DNA from: Pedobacter sp. UBA1951
GTDB lineage: Bacteria > Bacteroidota > Bacteroidia > Sphingobacteriales > Sphingobacteriaceae
Reading direction: 5' to 3'
Assembly (NCBI GenBank): GCA_002336465.1
Contig: DDEP01000154.1
Location: 1-17,555, forward strand
Length of the DNA: 17,555 nucleotides
Shown in pieces: positions 1 to 6,925 of this stretch. Each line of letters begins with the position of its first letter. Within the stretch, counting starts at the first letter, position 1. The notes under the pieces are model-generated. The model was not told the DNA's origin. It searched no databases and was given only the letters and a program-made list of their open reading frames with translations. A program made the translations under genes and the position numbers.

Positions 1-155
1 AACAGGCTAAACTGCAATTAAGTCGCGAACCCAAACCTTTGCCGCAAATGCAGCTTAACCCAGATGTTAAGGATATTTTTGAATTTAAATACGAAGATTT
101 TACCTTATTAAATTACGATGCCCATCCACATATAAAAGGTGTGGTTGCTGTTTAA
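1..155 (+). CDS. thyA: Thymidylate synthase, C-terminal fragment (5' end outside the window)
   Basis: Only the last 50 codons are present, read from base 3 to the TAA at 153-155. Thymidylate synthase converts dUMP to dTMP using methylene-tetrahydrofolate and releases dihydrofolate, which FolA recycles. The fragment carries the characteristic C-terminal segment of the family: a proline-rich stretch, then NPDVKDIFEFKYEDF, then YDAHPHIKGVVAV. This lines up with the end of E. coli ThyA as I remember it (DVKDIF, YEDF, YDPHPGIKAPVAI). The terminal hydrophobic residues close over the folate in this family. The folA gene lies 460 bp downstream, a common pairing, here separated by a small four-helix-bundle gene. 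The active-site cysteine lies outside the window and could not be checked. Confidence 0.93.
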   Translation, partial: QAKLQLSREPKPLPQMQLNPDVKDIFEFKYEDFTLLNYDAHPHIKGVVAV

Positions 156-173
156 ATCAATATAATTAGTAAA

Positions 174-195
174 TTGGTCAATAGTCAATTAGTCT
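174..195 (+). repeat. Left GTCA short-repeat cluster flanking the four-helix-bundle gene
   Basis: Three near-copies of a 7-8 bp unit lie head to tail: TTGGTCA (174-180), ATAGTCA (181-187) and ATTAGTCT (188-195). The same core appears in the opposite orientation at the far end of the next gene (596-636). The gene is therefore bracketed by inverted short-repeat clusters. From memory, similar GTCAtTAGTCAtTGG strings are common around four-helix-bundle genes in Bacteroidota and cyanobacteria, but I could not verify this here. Confidence 0.6.
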
Positions 196-210
196 TACCT
201 CAAAATAACT

Positions 211-615
211 ATGGCGTACCAAAAAATAGAAGATTTAGAAGTATATGCTTTAGCAGAAAATTTCTCTAATGAAGTTTGGGAAATCATAATCAATTGGGAT
301 TATTTTGCAAAAGATACGATAGGAAAACAACTGTGCAGAGCTGTTGATTCTATTAGTGCAAACATTGCGGAAGGGTATGGCAGGTTTCATTTTAAAGAAA
401 ATAAAAACTTTTGTTACTATGGGCGAGGCTCATTACTTGAGGCTAAATCTTTTATCAGAAAATCTAAAGACAGAAAATTAATTTCGGAAGGACAATATTT
501 ATCTTTAATCTCAAAAATGGAACTTATACACCTAAAGCTTAATGCTTATATTAAATATATTGGAAAAAGCACAAAAACTGAATTTTCAGCAGCATCCCCA
601 ATGACTAACACCTAA
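211..615 (+). CDS. Four-helix bundle protein (23S rRNA intervening-sequence protein family)
   Basis: A 134-residue protein of the family often annotated as four helix bundle protein or S23 ribosomal protein (TIGR02436-like). Members were first seen as ORFs inside 23S rRNA intervening sequences, but most sit in ordinary intergenic places. Their biochemical role is not known. Family signatures visible here are an N-terminal helix with the KIEDLEVYALA pattern, QLCRAVDSISANIAEGYGR at residues 40-58, and YYGRGSLLEAKSFI at 69-82. The length is close to the usual 115-130 residues. The last 10 residues or so are encoded by the right-hand repeat cluster and are probably not conserved. The gene sits between thyA and folA, and its TAA overlaps the folA ATG by one base (TAATG at 613-617), so translation may be coupled. 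It looks like a cassette dropped into a folate gene pair. Confidence 0.88.
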   Translation: MAYQKIEDLEVYALAENFSNEVWEIIINWDYFAKDTIGKQLCRAVDSISANIAEGYGRFHFKENKNFCYYGRGSLLEAKSFIRKSKDRKLISEGQYLSLISKMELIHLKLNAYIKYIGKSTKTEFSAASPMTNT

Positions 616-636
616 TGACTAATACCCCAATGACCA
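596..636 (-). repeat. Right GTCA short-repeat cluster, inverted relative to the left one
   Basis: TGAC occurs at 602, 616 and 631, that is, at 14- and 15-bp steps. CCCCAATGAC occurs twice, 29 bp apart (596-605 and 625-634). Read on the minus strand this gives GGTCATT, TTAGTCATT and TTAGTCATT, the same core as the plus-strand cluster at 174-195. The repeat encodes the end of the four-helix-bundle protein and supplies two candidate ATG starts for folA (615 and 630). Confidence 0.6.
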
Positions 637-1121
637 AAAAATTATCCATTGTAGTAGCAATATCTTCTAATAATGCCATTGGTAAAGGAAATGAGTTACT
701 TTGGCATTTATCAGCTGATTTAAAGCACTTTAAGAACATAACTACCGGTCATACCATTATTATGGGCCGTAAAACCTATGAATCTATTGGGAAACCGCTA
801 CCAAACCGTAGGAGCATTGTGATTACCCATAACAAAGATTACAAAATAGAAGGCGCAGAAGTTGTACATTCTTTAGACGATGCACTTAATCTGTTAGACG
901 AAAACGAAGAAGGATATATTATAGGTGGTGCACAGATCTACAAACAAGCACTGCCTTTTTGCGACAAAATTTATCTTACTACAGTACACCATCATTTTGA
1001 TGCCGATGCCTTTTTCCCTGAAATAGATAAAAACATGTGGAAAGAGACCGAAAAAGCAGAAAACAAAGCTGATGAGAAAAACGAATTTGATTACACTTTT
1101 TCAACATTAGAAAGAATGTAA
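615..1121 (+). CDS. folA: Dihydrofolate reductase
   Basis: Reduces dihydrofolate to tetrahydrofolate with NADPH in the cytoplasm and is the metabolic partner of ThyA just upstream. The 168-residue length is typical. Visible motifs are SIVVAISSNNAIGKGN near the N-terminus (the Met20-type loop region) and LLWHLSADLKHFK, where the Asp of SADL is the usual catalytic acid. IIMGRKTYESIG and PNRRSIVIT (NADPH binding), IIGGAQIYKQAL and a C-terminal FDYTFSTLERM strand follow. Two starts are possible: ATG 615, which overlaps the preceding TAA, or ATG 630. The second gives MTKKLSIVVAIS, closer to the usual family N-terminus. Both ATGs lie inside the short-repeat cluster, so the first residues may be an acquired extension. 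No strong Shine-Dalgarno is visible. Confidence 0.96.
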   Translation: MTNTPMTKKLSIVVAISSNNAIGKGNELLWHLSADLKHFKNITTGHTIIMGRKTYESIGKPLPNRRSIVITHNKDYKIEGAEVVHSLDDALNLLDENEEGYIIGGAQIYKQALPFCDKIYLTTVHHHFDADAFFPEIDKNMWKETEKAENKADEKNEFDYTFSTLERM

Positions 1122-1150
1122 CGCTTTATATATAACAAAATTACATTAGA

Positions 1151-1183
1151 GGGTTTTATTAATTAAAAAATTAATTAGATTTG
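1151..1183 (+). promoter_or_regulatory. Probable secDF promoter (Bacteroidetes type)
   Basis: TAGATTTG at 1176-1183 matches the -7 consensus TAnnTTTG exactly. A T-rich element at 1154-1157 stands at about the -33 position (spacing about 18). The spacer contains an AT-only perfect dyad, ATTAATT-AAAA-AATTAAT (1158-1175), which may be chance in AT-rich DNA. The expected start is near 1190, about 40 nt before the secDF ATG. Confidence 0.45.
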
Positions 1184-1230
1184 CCGACTTGTAAAAAATT
1201 AGCATAGAATAGAAAAACAATAAACAAACA

Positions 1231-4197
1231 ATGCAAGGTAAAGGTTTTATTAAATTTATGGCAATACTTCTGGGTATTGTCTGTCTGTATTCACTTTCTT
1301 TCAATTTAGTTACTTATAACGTAGAGAAAAAAGCCAAAGAATACGCCAAAGGCGATGAGGCTAAAGAAAAAGCCTATTTAGACTCGATGGCTACAGTACC
1401 TGTATATCCAGTTTTTGGATTAACTTACCAACAGGTAAAAAGCAAAGAAATTAACTTGGGTCTAGACCTTAAAGGTGGTATGAACGTTACCATGGAAATT
1501 TCTTTAGCTGAACTTACCAAATCTTTAGCAGGTAATACTTCTGACGAGAATTTTAACAAGGCCTTACAAAATGCCCAAGCGCAAATGAACGCAGGTGGAA
1601 AAGATTTCATCTCTTTGTTTGTTAATGAATATGAAAAACTTGTTCCTAATGGTAAACTGGCCGATTTCTTTGTAAATCCTGACAACTCTAACCAGTTAAA
1701 CCCTAACGCCAGCAATGCAGAGGTTAAATCTTACTTAAACAAAGAAGCTACCAGTGCTATAGACCGCTCTTTCATCATCTTGCGTAGTCGTATAGATGGT
1801 TTTGGTGTAGTTAGCCCTAACATGCAGAAACAAGAAGGTTCTAACCGTATCTTCATTGAAATGCCTGGAGTTCAGGATAAAGAACGTGTACGTAAATTAC
1901 TTCAAGGTTCTGCAGAATTACAATTCTGGCAAGTATATCAGAACGAAGAAGTTTATGGTATCTTAGAAAACATCAACAAAACCCTTGCGGTATCTGTTAA
2001 GGATCATGCAAAAGATACAACTGCAGCAAAAGTTGCAGATACAACAAAAAATGCAGGTAAGCTCGCCGGATTAACCAAAGGCGTTACAGCAGAAAACAAA
2101 AAAGATACATCAGCAAATGCTAAAACAGCCGAAGCTGCTAAAAACAATCCTTTATTCTCTGTTTTAAGCATTCCTACTTATACGGCAGAAAATGGCCAAC
2201 AGGCTTTCCGTCCGGGACCAGTAGTAGGTTGGGTATTGCAAAAAGATACCGCTAAAGTTAATGCTTACTTACACAGACCAGAAGTAAAACCTTTAGTACC
2301 GGGTACGCTTAAATTCATGTGGAGCCTTAAACCTATGCAAGGCACCAAAGTTTTTGAATTGTATGCTATAAAAGTTACTTCATTAGACGGACGTCCTGAT
2401 TTGGGTGGAGATGCGATTTCTAACGCACGTTATGGTTACGACCAAAATAACAGACCAGAAGTAAACATGTACATGACCAGCGATGGCGCAGCAAAATGGA
2501 AAAAAATTACTGCTGAAGCTTCTGCTGATCCTAACAACAAAAAAGCAATTGCTATTGTATTAGATAATACAGTTTACTCTGCCCCTACCGTTCAGAACGA
2601 AATTCCAAATGGTGTTTCTTCTATTACCGGAAGCTTTACCGTTGAAGATACCAAAGACCTTTCAAACGTATTAAAAGCAGGTAAATTACCAGCGCCAGCT
2701 AAAATCGTTTCAGATTTCGTGGTAGGCCCTTCATTAGGTAAACAAGCTATTGACAGCGGTTTAATGTCATTCGTAATCGCATTTATTGTGATCTTGATTT
2801 TCATGGCATTCTATTATAACAAAGCAGGTTGGGTTGCCAACATCGCTTTATTGATCAACGTATTCTTCATCATGGGTGTGCTGGCCGCTTTTGGGGCAGT
2901 ATTAACCTTACCGGGTATCGCAGGTATCGTATTAACTATCGGTTTATCGGTTGATGCGAACATCCTTATCTTTGAGCGTGTACGTGAAGAATTGGCGCAA
3001 GGTAAAAATACCGCAGTAGCAATCAGAGAAGGTTTTAAACACGCAATGTCGTCAATTATCGACTCTAACGTTACTCTATTCATATTAGGTATTATCCTTT
3101 TCATATTTGGTACAGGACCAGTTCAAGGTTTTGCCACTACTTTATGTGTGGGTATCCTTACTTCATTATTTGCAGCCGTATTGATCTCTCGTTTGATTTT
3201 CGAATCGATGATCGAGAAAAAATCAAACATTACTTTTGATAACAATGTTACACGCAATGCATTTAAGAATTTAGCTTTCAACTTTGTTGGTCACCGTAAA
3301 TTATACTACACCATTTCAGCTCTTATCATTGCTTTAGGTGTTGTGTTCTATGTTAAAAATGGTGGTTTACACTTAGGTGTTGACTTTAAAGGAGGAAGAA
3401 CTTATATCGTTAAGTTCGATAAAGCTTTAAATACCGAAGATGTATCTAAGAAATTAACAGAGAAATTTGAAGGAGAGGAAGCATTGGTTAAAACAGCCGG
3501 TACAGACCACTCTCTAAAAATTACTACACCTTACCACATTTCTGACCAAGATCCTAATGCAGATAAGATTGTAGAAAATGCATTGAGAAAAGGTTTAGAT
3601 GAATTAGGTGCTAAATATGAAATTAGCAGTTCTCAGAAAGTAACCCCTACCATTGCAAGTGATATTATTTACGGAGCATACGGAGCTATTTTGTTCTCAT
3701 GTATCGTAATGTTCATCTATATCTTAATCCGTTTCAGAAAATGGCAATATGGTTTAGGTGCGGTAATCGCATTATTCCACGATGTGCTATTGGTATTATC
3801 TTTCTATACAATTTTAGACGGTGTATTGCCATTCCCATTAGAAATTGGACAAGACTTTATAGCTGCGATCTTAACCGTAATGGGTTATACCATGACAGAG
3901 ACCGTTATCGTATTTGACCGTATCCGTGAGCGTTTATCACAACACGGAAAAGAAGATGCACATGGCGAAGAAAGAATTCAGTTGATCAACTTTGCGTTAA
4001 ACAGTACCTTAAGCCGTACCATCTTAACCTCATTAACTGTATTCTTTGTACTGATTGCTATCTTTATCTTTGGTGGCGATAGCATCCGCGGGTTTATCTT
4101 CGCATTATTGATTGGACGTATCATTGGTACATACTCTTCATTATGTATCTCTACACCAATCGTAATCGACTTATCAAGCGATAAAGACAAAAAATAA
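1231..4197 (+). CDS. secDF: Fused protein translocase subunit SecDF
   Basis: A 988-residue fusion of SecD and SecF, the proton-driven accessory of the SecYEG translocon that helps pull preproteins across the inner membrane. The fusion is normal in Bacteroidota. Order: an N-terminal membrane helix (about 9-28), the periplasmic P1 region starting with LGLDLKGGMNV (76-86), then SecD helices from about 510 to 655. These include GLSVDANILIFERVREEL at 571-588, whose Asp575 corresponds to the conserved proton-relay Asp. The SecF half starts with a helix near 691-708, followed by LGVDFKGGRTY (715-725). SecF helices with GYTMTETVIVFDRIRE (885-900) and TLSRTILTS (926-934) complete it. The position that is usually Asp in the SecF GYSxND motif is Glu890 here. 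Residues about 257-305 form a Lys/Ala/Thr-rich low-complexity insert in P1. A promoter and a strong terminator suggest a single-gene transcript. Confidence 0.97.
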   Translation: MQGKGFIKFMAILLGIVCLYSLSFNLVTYNVEKKAKEYAKGDEAKEKAYLDSMATVPVYPVFGLTYQQVKSKEINLGLDLKGGMNVTMEISLAELTKSLAGNTSDENFNKALQNAQAQMNAGGKDFISLFVNEYEKLVPNGKLADFFVNPDNSNQLNPNASNAEVKSYLNKEATSAIDRSFIILRSRIDGFGVVSPNMQKQEGSNRIFIEMPGVQDKERVRKLLQGSAELQFWQVYQNEEVYGILENINKTLAVSVKDHAKDTTAAKVADTTKNAGKLAGLTKGVTAENKKDTSANAKTAEAAKNNPLFSVLSIPTYTAENGQQAFRPGPVVGWVLQKDTAKVNAYLHRPEVKPLVPGTLKFMWSLKPMQGTKVFELYAIKVTSLDGRPDLGGDAISNARYGYDQNNRPEVNMYMTSDGAAKWKKITAEASADPNNKKAIAIVLDNTVYSAPTVQNEIPNGVSSITGSFTVEDTKDLSNVLKAGKLPAPAKIVSDFVVGPSLGKQAIDSGLMSFVIAFIVILIFMAFYYNKAGWVANIALLINVFFIMGVLAAFGAVLTLPGIAGIVLTIGLSVDANILIFERVREELAQGKNTAVAIREGFKHAMSSIIDSNVTLFILGIILFIFGTGPVQGFATTLCVGILTSLFAAVLISRLIFESMIEKKSNITFDNNVTRNAFKNLAFNFVGHRKLYYTISALIIALGVVFYVKNGGLHLGVDFKGGRTYIVKFDKALNTEDVSKKLTEKFEGEEALVKTAGTDHSLKITTPYHISDQDPNADKIVENALRKGLDELGAKYEISSSQKVTPTIASDIIYGAYGAILFSCIVMFIYILIRFRKWQYGLGAVIALFHDVLLVLSFYTILDGVLPFPLEIGQDFIAAILTVMGYTMTETVIVFDRIRERLSQHGKEDAHGEERIQLINFALNSTLSRTILTSLTVFFVLIAIFIFGGDSIRGFIFALLIGRIIGTYSSLCISTPIVIDLSSDKDKK

Positions 4198-4215
4198 ACT
4201 TATTTCAATTCATAT

Positions 4216-4248
4216 AAAAAAAGCCCCGGAAATTCCGGGGCTTTTTTT
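4216..4248 (+). terminator. Strong intrinsic terminator after secDF
   Basis: GCCCCGGAA (4223-4231) and TTCCGGGGC (4233-4241) form a perfect GC-rich stem, preceded by seven A and followed by seven T. It starts 18 bp after the secDF stop. The flanking A tract makes it potentially bidirectional. Confidence 0.95.
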
Positions 4249-4303
4249 ATTTACATCAGACAAATCAAAAGTTTATCTTTTTATCTAAATACCGCAATCT
4301 TCT

Positions 4304-4311
4304 TATATTTA
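4304..4311 (+). promoter_or_regulatory. Weak -7-like element upstream of the ndh operon
   Basis: TATATTTA matches seven of the eight TAnnTTTG positions, lies 36 bp upstream of the ATG at 4348 and sits after the secDF terminator. No convincing -33 TTTG is seen, only a T-rich patch near 4278-4283. A promoter is expected in this gap because the upstream transcript is terminated. Confidence 0.25.
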
Positions 4312-4347
4312 CAAAAACTAAAGTTTACCCCTATCGGTTACATAAAT

Positions 4348-5634
4348 ATGGAAAACAACAGAAAAAAAATCGTAATTGTTGGCGGCGGATTTGGAGGCAT
4401 AGAACTAGCTAAAAAGCTTAAAAATTCAAATGTAGATGTTCTCATTCTAGACAAACATAACTACCATACCTTTCAGCCTCTGTTATACCAAGTAGCCACA
4501 GGTGGTTTAGAGGCCGATTCAATCGCTTTTCCTATTAGAAAAATCTTTAAAGGACAAAAGAATTTTAAATTTAGGGTAACCGAGGTACAAAAAATAGATA
4601 CTGAAAAAAATAAATTACATACTTCCATTGGTGATGTCAGTTACGATTACTTAGTTATCGCTACCGGATCTACAAGCAATTTCTTTGGACAGAGCGAAAT
4701 AGAATATAACGCTATGCCCATGAAATCTATACCCGAAGCCCTAAACCTTCGTAGTATGATTTTGCAAAATCTGGAGGCTGCATTAATTGCCGAAACTCCA
4801 GAACAGGAAGCTGCTTTACTTAATTTTGTTGTAGTTGGTGGAGGTCCTACAGGTGTAGAAACCGCAGGTGCAATTGCTGAACTTAAAAAACATGTTCTGC
4901 GAAATGATTACCCAGAATTAGATATCAAAAAGGTAAATATTTATTTAGTGGAAGGCTCTCCTGCCCTCTTATCGGCAATGTCTGTTCAGGCACAAGAAAA
5001 ATCAAGGCAGTTTCTAGAAGAAATGGGCGTTACGGTTTATACAGAAACCCGTGTACAGTCTTATGATGGAAAAACACTTGTTCTAGGCGAAGGAAAGCAA
5101 ATCCATTCCTCTACAGTAATCTGGAGTGCAGGTGTAAAAGGTGCAGTTATAGAAGGCTTAAATCCTGATATTATAGTTAGAGGTGGCAGAATTAAAGTAG
5201 ATACAACCAACAAGGTTGAAGGTTATGAAAATATTTATGCCATTGGCGATGTTGCCGCAATGATTACCGATCAAACTCCTAATGGGCATCCCGGCGTAGC
5301 TCCTGCCGCTATACAGCAAGGCAAGCAATTGGCGCAAAATCTTTTAGCCCTATTAGAAGGCAAACCAACCAAAGCATTTGAGTATTTCGACAAAGGTTCT
5401 ATGGCCACCGTTGGCCGTAACCGGGCGGTAGTAGATATTAAAAAAGTACGTTTTCAAGGTGTATTTGCATGGTTTGCATGGATGTTTGTGCATTTGATGA
5501 CCTTAGTAGGTTTCAGAAATAAACTTGTCGTATTTGTAAACTGGGTTTGGAGCTATTTCAGTTACGATAGAGGTACACGGTTAATTATACGTCCGTATAA
5601 AAAGAAAAATTTAGAAAATTCGAATGATATATAA
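4348..5634 (+). CDS. ndh: Type II NADH dehydrogenase (NDH-2), FAD-dependent
   Basis: Single-subunit, non-proton-pumping NADH:quinone oxidoreductase bound to the inner face of the cytoplasmic membrane; 428 residues is typical. Two Rossmann motifs are clear: VGGGFGGIELAKKL (11-24) for FAD, and VVVGGGPTGVETAGAIAEL (161-179) for NADH. IYAIGDVAAM (296-305) is the FAD-contacting C-terminal motif. GVAPAAIQQGKQLAQNL (316-332) contains the AAIQQG segment that contacts flavin and quinone in this family. The C-terminal part (about 372-405) is aromatic and hydrophobic, with FAWFAWMFVHLMTLVGFRNK, as expected for the membrane-anchoring end. The assignment as NDH-2 rather than another flavoprotein rests on that tail and AAIQQG. 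It is the first gene of an overlapping cluster: the mgsA ATG lies 11 bp inside its 3' end. Confidence 0.9.
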   Translation: MENNRKKIVIVGGGFGGIELAKKLKNSNVDVLILDKHNYHTFQPLLYQVATGGLEADSIAFPIRKIFKGQKNFKFRVTEVQKIDTEKNKLHTSIGDVSYDYLVIATGSTSNFFGQSEIEYNAMPMKSIPEALNLRSMILQNLEAALIAETPEQEAALLNFVVVGGGPTGVETAGAIAELKKHVLRNDYPELDIKKVNIYLVEGSPALLSAMSVQAQEKSRQFLEEMGVTVYTETRVQSYDGKTLVLGEGKQIHSSTVIWSAGVKGAVIEGLNPDIIVRGGRIKVDTTNKVEGYENIYAIGDVAAMITDQTPNGHPGVAPAAIQQGKQLAQNLLALLEGKPTKAFEYFDKGSMATVGRNRAVVDIKKVRFQGVFAWFAWMFVHLMTLVGFRNKLVVFVNWVWSYFSYDRGTRLIIRPYKKKNLENSNDI

Positions 5635-6073
5635 AGAACTCTCTGCACGCAAAACCATTGCGTTGGTTGCGCATGACCATAAAAAAGATGATCTATTGCG
5701 TTGGGTAGATAAACACCGAGAAATGTTAAAAGGTCATACTTTAATTGCTACCGGAACTACTGGTAAATTGGTTGAGCAGAGCTTAAATATTCCTGTACAG
5801 AAATTACTTAGCGGCCCGTTGGGTGGTGATCAACAAATTGGTGCGCTCATTGCCGAAAGCAAAATAGATGTTCTGATTTTCTTTTGGGATCCTATGGAGG
5901 CCCAACCCCACGACCCCGATGTAAAAGCCTTATTAAGGGTGGGTATTGTTTGGAATATACCTATGGCCTGCGATGTAGCCACCGCCGATTTCATCATGTC
6001 ATCGCCATTTATGCAGAATACCTATAAAGCAGAACTCACAGATTATGACGCCTACAAAAACAGAAAATTATAG
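5624..6073 (+). CDS. mgsA: Methylglyoxal synthase
   Basis: Converts dihydroxyacetone phosphate to methylglyoxal and phosphate, a bypass of lower glycolysis used when sugar phosphates accumulate. At 149 residues it matches the family. Key elements are VAHDHKKDDL (15-24), the phosphate-binding ATGTTG (42-47), SGPLGGDQQIGA with catalytic Asp69, FFWDP with Asp89, and QPHDPDVKALLR with His96 and Asp99. CDVATADFIMSS (116-127) completes the signature. The ATG at 5624 overlaps the ndh end by 11 bp, and its own 3' end overlaps the next gene by 29 bp, so the three genes are almost certainly co-transcribed and probably translationally coupled. Confidence 0.97.
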   Translation: MIYKELSARKTIALVAHDHKKDDLLRWVDKHREMLKGHTLIATGTTGKLVEQSLNIPVQKLLSGPLGGDQQIGALIAESKIDVLIFFWDPMEAQPHDPDVKALLRVGIVWNIPMACDVATADFIMSSPFMQNTYKAELTDYDAYKNRKL

Positions 6074-6923
6074 TCCCATTAAATTGATCGAATGCCCTCG
6101 TGATGCCATGCAGGGCTTACATAACTGGGTACCTACAGAAGTTAAGGCCGAATACATCAATCTGTTGTTAAAAGTAGGTTTTGACACTTTAGATTTTGGC
6201 AGCTTTGTTTCTCCTAAAGCTATACCACAAATGCGTGATACCAGAGAAGTATTAGAACAGCTTGAGCTAAGCGATACGCAAACAAAGCTTTTGGCTATTG
6301 TCGCAAATTTAAGGGGTGTTGAGGATGCCATTAAACATCCAGAGATCACTTATCTAGGTTTTCCCTTTTCTATATCAGAAACTTTTCAACAACGCAATAC
6401 CAATAGTAGCATAGCACAATCTCTCGTTACTGTAGAAGAAATGCTTAACCTTTGCCATAAGCACCATAAAACGGCCGTTGTGTATTTATCTATGGGTTTT
6501 GGTAATCCTTATGGCGATGAATGGAATATTGAAATTGTAGAAAAATGGGCTGATATTCTTGTAAATAAAGGCGTTCAAATTCTTTCATTAGCTGATACCG
6601 TTGGTGTATCTACTCCTGAAAAAATAACACATATCTTACCTCCTCTTATCAAAAGATTTGACCGTACAGAAATTGGAGTTCACTTGCACAGCACACCGCA
6701 AACACGCGAAGAGAAAATCAATGCGGCATATATGGCAGGTTGTAAACGTTTTGATAGTGCTTTAAAAGGTTATGGCGGCTGTCCTATGGCAAAAGATGAC
6801 CTTACGGGTAATATTGCAACAGAAGATGTAATTCGTTACCTAGAAGAGCAGGGAGAAGCGCTCCAGCTTAACACCGCATATCTTACTAAAGCAATGGCTT
6901 TTACTGGACAAATATTTCTATAG
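6045..6923 (+). CDS. Hydroxymethylglutaryl-CoA lyase (HMGL-like family)
   Basis: Predicted to cleave HMG-CoA to acetyl-CoA and acetoacetate (leucine and ketone-body catabolism), a TIM-barrel enzyme of 292 residues. ECPRDAMQG (16-24) corresponds to the family PRDGLQ signature, with Arg19 and Asp20 equivalent to the catalytic Arg-Asp of human HMGL, although Gly is replaced by Ala. GFDTLDFGSFVSPKAIPQM (46-64), MGFGNPYGD (150-158) and SLADTVGVSTPE (181-192) follow. GVHLHSTPQ supplies the metal-binding His213 and His215. GYGGCPMAKD contains the catalytic-loop Cys246, and TGNIATED closes the signature. Spacing from Arg19 to Cys246 is nearly that of the human enzyme. The ATG at 6045 overlaps mgsA by 29 bp; a later start would remove the barrel's first strand. 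Related aldol-lyase activities cannot be excluded from sequence. Its pairing with ndh and mgsA is unexplained. Confidence 0.88.
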   Translation: MTPTKTENYSPIKLIECPRDAMQGLHNWVPTEVKAEYINLLLKVGFDTLDFGSFVSPKAIPQMRDTREVLEQLELSDTQTKLLAIVANLRGVEDAIKHPEITYLGFPFSISETFQQRNTNSSIAQSLVTVEEMLNLCHKHHKTAVVYLSMGFGNPYGDEWNIEIVEKWADILVNKGVQILSLADTVGVSTPEKITHILPPLIKRFDRTEIGVHLHSTPQTREEKINAAYMAGCKRFDSALKGYGGCPMAKDDLTGNIATEDVIRYLEEQGEALQLNTAYLTKAMAFTGQIFL

Positions 6924-6925
6924 TC

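Noticed and set aside
211..615. 23S rRNA intervening sequence
   Set aside because: The protein family fits, but there is no rRNA sequence on either side, only thyA and folA.
1425..1715. Open frame of 96 codons on the minus strand inside secDF
   Set aside because: Fully antisense to a strongly conserved gene; no recognisable motif, no promoter, and composition explained by the codon pattern of the plus strand. The same applies to 2592-2804, 2814-3104 and 3978-4190.
6068..6349. Minus-strand frame of 93 codons within the lyase gene
   Set aside because: Antisense to conserved lyase motifs and without any feature of its own; likewise 6993-7184 inside the phosphatase and 10284-10508 and 10814-11065 inside the kinase.
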